Assembly (NCBI GenBank): GCA_017405845.1
Contig: JAFQZQ010000052.1
Coordinates: 62,001 to 126,000, forward strand
Reading direction: 5' to 3'
DNA length: 64,000 bases
DNA from: Mogibacterium sp.
GTDB lineage: Bacteria; Bacillota; Clostridia; Peptostreptococcales; Anaerovoracaceae
Made by a program: the position numbers and the translations under genes. How positions within the stretch are numbered: position 1 is the stretch's first letter; every line of letters begins with the position of its first letter. Positions 60,576-64,000 of the stretch are shown here, piece by piece. The notes below the pieces were generated by a model. It was not told where the DNA came from, did not search any database, and worked only from the letters and a program-made list of their open reading frames with translations.

Positions 60576-62648
60576 TTATTCATCCTGCGGTCCGTTATAT
60601 CTGAACCCTAACATGGTTATATCGTCGAACTGATCAGCCTTTCCCACGAAAGCATCCTGATCGGCCTTGACGCCCTGGAGCAGTCCTTCCATGGAAGCAT
60701 CCTTGTAAGTATTCAGAGCATTCAGCAAGCGTTCAAGGCCATACTCCTCTTCATTTACATTGATCGCGTCAGGAATGCCGTCTGTGTAAACATACAGACA
60801 GTCTCCCGGATCCAGATGCATGTCATATCCGGTGTACTTCATATCTTTCATAGCTCCGAGAGGAAGATGGTGCTTGTCTCTGAAGACCTCGTAATCTCCG
60901 TTGTTTCTCATGACCGCCGGATATTCGTGGCCTGCGTTCAGGCACCTCATGTCTCCGGTGTTCAGATCGAGGATGCCCATCCAGACTGTTACGAACATGT
61001 TCAGTTCGTTTCCTTCACAAAGTTCGTTATTTACCCTGTAGAATATCTCTTCAGGTTCAGCTCCGGATTCAGCAAGTCCTCTGATCGCGGTCTTGCTGCG
61101 CATCATGAACAGCGAAGCCGGCACACCTTTGTCCGATACATCGGCGATCACCAAAGCAATCTTGTCTGCAGCCACAAAGAAGAAATCGTAAAAGTCTCCC
61201 CCGACCTCTCTGGCCGGATCCATGGTTGCAAACAGCTCGAATCCTTTTCGGGTGAATGTAAAGTTCTTCGGAAGAGCTGCAGCCTGTATATTGTGCGCCA
61301 GCAGAAGCTCCTGCTCAATGCGCTTTTTAGCTGCGTCGATGTATCCCTTCAGCGCATCTACCGTAAGATTGATGTCATCGGAAAGTGAAGCAAATTCCGA
61401 CGAAGTATAGACATCTACCTTTTCGTTCAGATCACCCTCAGTGATCTTATTCAGCGACTTATTTACACGCAGCAGGTTATCCACGACCATGTTCTGCACA
61501 AGCAGTGATATCAGAACATAGATGACAGTAAAGACCAGTATGTCTGCCAGCATGGTCTCATATGCCTGGATATCACGTCCGTCAAATACCTCATTCATAG
61601 GTATCTGAGTAAACACCCTGAATCCTTCTTCCGTGGTTCTTGACAGGCAGTATGCTTTCTGCCCCATGACCTCAGCCCTGAAGTATTCCCCATTTTTATG
61701 AGTCAGCATCAGCTCTTTGATATCATCACTGAAATACTTGTCGAACTGGGTGCCGGCGATCAGCTCCTCATTCTCATCGAGAACTGCAAATGTGCCTCCG
61801 GTCCCTACGAAGTGTGAGTAGTAATTGGTACGACCGCCATTCTGGTGAATCCACGCAACTGAATTACCAATATCAAACGATGCAGATGCCAGATCGAGTT
61901 TTCCCTCCTGCAGCGCAGATGCGGTCTGCATTGAATAATTGAATCCGAAGTTGGTAATCAGGACAAAGACCGTAGCACAGAACATCCATGTCTGGAATCT
62001 GTTGGATACAGGCACTTCTTCCGGAGGGATGGAGACCCACGGGGAGTGAAGTTTACCAAGCTTCTTGTTGATCGCGATGGTGCACAACATGAGTCCCAGG
62101 CCGCTGAAGAGTATCATCGGCACAGAGCATGTCCTTACGACCAGGAATGCCATTCTCATGTCGTCCCTGTGTGTAACGAATACAACATACATATGGAAGA
62201 CTTCGATCACAGCACCCATAAAGAATGCATACGCGATTGAAGGTTTTTCCCCTTTGAATATAAACTTATTGAGAAAGGCCGCAAAGAATCCGGCCAGGCA
62301 TGTAGAAATACTGCATGCGACAGTCGTATATGCGCCTACATCAAAATAAGTTCCTGCAATATAGCGCTCGATTCCTCCGATCAGGCCCGCGATGATACCG
62401 GATACCGGATCAAAATAAAGTCCGGCAGCCATCGGGGCGAGGTCACGCACATTGAGCACCATATCGCCGTAGTCTATCCCGAAATGTGTCGAAAAAACGG
62501 AAAGAATACCGTAAAGGAAGCCAAGTCCGATCCTGTCTCCAACACTGAGTTTTCTGTCTTTGACAGCTTTCCACAGCAAAAATGTCACCGCCACATAGGC
62601 GAGTGTGATCAATGACATTTTTAAGATCATCCCGGAAATTTCTACCAT
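60576..62648 (-). CDS. SpoIIE-type PP2C phosphatase with LytS-type 5TM sensor
   Basis: 690 residues. N-terminal five-helix LytS-type receptor (about 1-195) with NVRDLAPMAAGLYFDPVSGI, then another helix and an extracytoplasmic sensor (about 235-360), a transmembrane segment near 370-390 and a HAMP-like linker (about 390-445). The PP2C/SpoIIE domain (about 460-690) shows GGDFYDFFFVAADKIALVIA, SDKGVPASLFMMRSK, YTDGIPDAINVNEEEYG and FDDITMLGF. It dephosphorylates anti-sigma antagonists or other targets. A related, broken copy lies at 17072-17373. Confidence 0.9.
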   Translation of the reverse strand: MVEISGMILKMSLITLAYVAVTFLLWKAVKDRKLSVGDRIGLGFLYGILSVFSTHFGIDYGDMVLNVRDLAPMAAGLYFDPVSGIIAGLIGGIERYIAGTYFDVGAYTTVACSISTCLAGFFAAFLNKFIFKGEKPSIAYAFFMGAVIEVFHMYVVFVTHRDDMRMAFLVVRTCSVPMILFSGLGLMLCTIAINKKLGKLHSPWVSIPPEEVPVSNRFQTWMFCATVFVLITNFGFNYSMQTASALQEGKLDLASASFDIGNSVAWIHQNGGRTNYYSHFVGTGGTFAVLDENEELIAGTQFDKYFSDDIKELMLTHKNGEYFRAEVMGQKAYCLSRTTEEGFRVFTQIPMNEVFDGRDIQAYETMLADILVFTVIYVLISLLVQNMVVDNLLRVNKSLNKITEGDLNEKVDVYTSSEFASLSDDINLTVDALKGYIDAAKKRIEQELLLAHNIQAAALPKNFTFTRKGFELFATMDPAREVGGDFYDFFFVAADKIALVIADVSDKGVPASLFMMRSKTAIRGLAESGAEPEEIFYRVNNELCEGNELNMFVTVWMGILDLNTGDMRCLNAGHEYPAVMRNNGDYEVFRDKHHLPLGAMKDMKYTGYDMHLDPGDCLYVYTDGIPDAINVNEEEYGLERLLNALNTYKDASMEGLLQGVKADQDAFVGKADQFDDITMLGFRYNGPQDE

Positions 62649-62672
62649 CCTTTAATCAGGTTCCTGTCCTTT

Positions 62673-63023
62673 TTATTTTTCGAAGATACGGACCTCCCTG
62701 ATGAAGAAGTCCGTACCTTCAATAATATCTTTATCGAAGCTGCCGCACTTCGGACACAGGCCCTTGTTTTCAACCACAGGGAACTCTGTTCCGCAATTCC
62801 GGCAAAGGCCTATGGCCTTTATCTTTTCAATGATCAACTCCGAGCCTCTGAGGAAATCGTAATCATCAGAGATTACTTCATAACCGTCCTGTAGGAACTC
62901 GGGGATCACGGATGTTGCTTCACCGACCTCGATCACTATCGCATCGACATGATCGAGGCCGTTCTCTTCTACTACTTTTCCGACTTTATCTACGACGCCG
63001 TATAGAAGCGTTAATTCATGCAT
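62673..63023 (-). CDS. hypA: HypA-like nickel metallochaperone
   Basis: 116 residues. The N-terminal MHELTLLYGVVDKV supplies the Met-His-Glu nickel site. The C-terminal zinc loop has two CxxC pairs in LCRNCGTEFPVVENKGLCPK plus CGSFDKDIIEG. HypA delivers Ni to hydrogenase (or urease) maturation; no hydrogenase gene is in this window. It sits 14 nt after the FAD/FeS oxidoreductase, with which it is probably co-transcribed. Confidence 0.88.
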   Translation of the reverse strand: MHELTLLYGVVDKVGKVVEENGLDHVDAIVIEVGEATSVIPEFLQDGYEVISDDYDFLRGSELIIEKIKAIGLCRNCGTEFPVVENKGLCPKCGSFDKDIIEGTDFFIREVRIFEK

Positions 63024-63037
63024 CTGTCAGTGCTCCT

Positions 63038-64000
63038 TTAACGCTTGTTTGCATCGCCTCTGTTGTTGTCTTCCTTGATGAATTTCTTTACAGCGATCTT
63101 CATCTCGCGGTTCTTGCGGTAGTTCTCAACGTAGTTCTTGCGGAAGCGGATCGAGTGAACCGGTTCGTTGAACTTCTTGATAAGATGGATGGCGTCAAAC
63201 TTACATCTTGTTGTGCAGACACCGCATCCGATACATCTGTTCTGATCGACCTGTGTAGCACCGCATCCGAGGCAGCGGGCTGTTTCGGCCCTGAGCTGCT
63301 CCTCAGTGAATGTGAGGCTCTCGTTGCGCTTTGTACCGACCTTTGCTTTGTCGACACCAGGTACCTGACGCTTGATGTTGTCCCAGCTGATGTGGTCGAA
63401 GTCGAGGTCAGACTTGTCGAGCGCCTTGTACTCTCTTCTGTCTCTTGCGAGTGTAAGGCTGTGTCCAGGCCATACGAAACGGTTGATGGAGATCGAAGCC
63501 TCCTTGCCTGCTGCAATGGCATCGATACAGAACTTCTGTCCTGTGTAGATGTCGCCGCCTGCAAAGATATCAGGCTCGCTCGTCTGATATGTCAGAGGGT
63601 CTGCCTTCACAAAGCCTCTCTCTGTGAGTTCAACGTTGACTCCTGTGAGCAGCTTGCCCCAGTCAGGTCTCTGACCGATGCAGTACAGAACCATTCCGCA
63701 TTTAGCTTCCTCTGTAACACTGTCATCAAACTTAGGGTCGAATCTGCCTTCCTCATTCTTGACGCTCGTGCACTTGCGGAACTTGATTCCCTTGACCTTT
63801 CCGTCCTTTGTTGTGACGATCTCAGTCTGTCCCCAGCCGTCATGGATCGTGACGCCGTCTTCCTTGCAGTATGCCTGGTCCTCTTCGCCCATAGGCATCT
63901 CATCGTAAGACTCGAGGCAGTAAAGGTCTACCTTCTTTGCGCCGTATCTCTTAGCTGTGCGTGCAACGTCTGCTCCGATGCTTCCGCCGCCGATAACAAC
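63038..64000 (-). CDS. NAD(P)/FAD oxidoreductase with C-terminal 4Fe-4S domain (5' truncated)
   Basis: The C-terminal 320 residues of a larger enzyme; the N-terminus lies beyond 64000. The first visible residues, VVIGGGSIGADVARTAKRYG, are a GxGxxG dinucleotide site. EPDIFAGGDIYTGQKFCIDA is the FAD-binding Asp motif of GltD-like proteins, and CLGCGATQVDQNRCIGCGVC then CTTRCKFDAIHLI supplies two cysteine clusters for a 4Fe-4S group. It resembles the GltD-like/glutamate-synthase beta-type subunits of electron-bifurcating or NADPH-linked complexes; the true partner is not in view. Confidence 0.88.
   Translation of the reverse strand, partial: VVIGGGSIGADVARTAKRYGAKKVDLYCLESYDEMPMGEEDQAYCKEDGVTIHDGWGQTEIVTTKDGKVKGIKFRKCTSVKNEEGRFDPKFDDSVTEEAKCGMVLYCIGQRPDWGKLLTGVNVELTERGFVKADPLTYQTSEPDIFAGGDIYTGQKFCIDAIAAGKEASISINRFVWPGHSLTLARDRREYKALDKSDLDFDHISWDNIKRQVPGVDKAKVGTKRNESLTFTEEQLRAETARCLGCGATQVDQNRCIGCGVCTTRCKFDAIHLIKKFNEPVHSIRFRKNYVENYRKNREMKIAVKKFIKEDNNRGDANKR

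Overview
The window is a gene-dense, roughly 50% G+C stretch of a low-to-mid G+C Gram-positive chromosome, most likely an anaerobic Clostridia-type Firmicute. This rests on sigma-A style promoters, strong AGGAGG ribosome binding sites, lipoprotein lipoboxes, a VanR/VanS-like two-component pair, the rplM-rpsI operon behind a long leader, a BspA/MBG-type repeat protein, SEC-C and DUF975 proteins, and a clostridial-type mobilizable element. I cannot fix the genus.

Left part (1-14,400). A minus-strand operon runs from a 2,128-residue tandem-repeat protein through a CNNM/CorC-type membrane protein into secA, which is cut by the window edge. Next comes a methionine operon on the minus strand: metN, metI, metQ and an Asp/Glu-family racemase. 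It is preceded by a strong promoter, a 21-codon leader peptide with nine Met codons, and mutually exclusive antiterminator and terminator hairpins. This looks like ribosome-mediated attenuation sensing charged tRNA-Met. gpsA and a tRNA-Arg(CCG), with a long palindromic element between them, follow on the plus strand.

Middle (14,400-43,000). This is mostly core and housekeeping sequence. It holds a VanRS-like pair, the remnant of a SpoIIE-type phosphatase, a TlpA-like thioredoxin, DUF975, a 2-hydroxyacid dehydrogenase, MutT, a macrodomain-HTH fusion next to a VWA protein, and SEC-C and AIM24 proteins. An amidohydrolase, an EamA transporter, rplM-rpsI, a fructose PTS operon (lipoprotein-fruK-fruA), cdd, a B3/B4 protein, DUF1858, thrH, a GNAT, a DUF2156 protein, a Lys/Ala-rich membrane protein, ung, PAP2, alr and a repeat lipoprotein follow.

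Mobile element (43,086-55,587). About 12.5 kb is inserted in the 3' end of tRNA-Arg(CCT), bounded by 12-bp direct repeats. It carries a SIR2-HerA pair (an anti-phage defence gene combination), a sigma factor plus ABC-transporter module, a MobA/MobL-type relaxase with a candidate oriT, and a RepA-like ATPase. It also has small accessory genes, an XRE regulator at a divergent promoter region, an ORF6N protein with a PLD-like C-terminus, and a large serine recombinase whose 3' end contains the right repeat. In a circular form the recombinase reading frame would continue through the junction for 24 codons and stop at the hairpin terminator now lying beside the tRNA. Integration would therefore change its C-terminus. 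The tRNA's original terminator appears to sit just beyond the right repeat.

Right part (55,600-64,000). Minus-strand metabolic genes: a PHP phosphoesterase, a GH13 amylase-like lipoprotein, a small unknown protein, a tandem flavodoxin-like protein, a ketopantoate-reductase-like enzyme, a LytS-type-sensor SpoIIE phosphatase, a HypA-like metallochaperone and a truncated FAD/4Fe-4S oxidoreductase.
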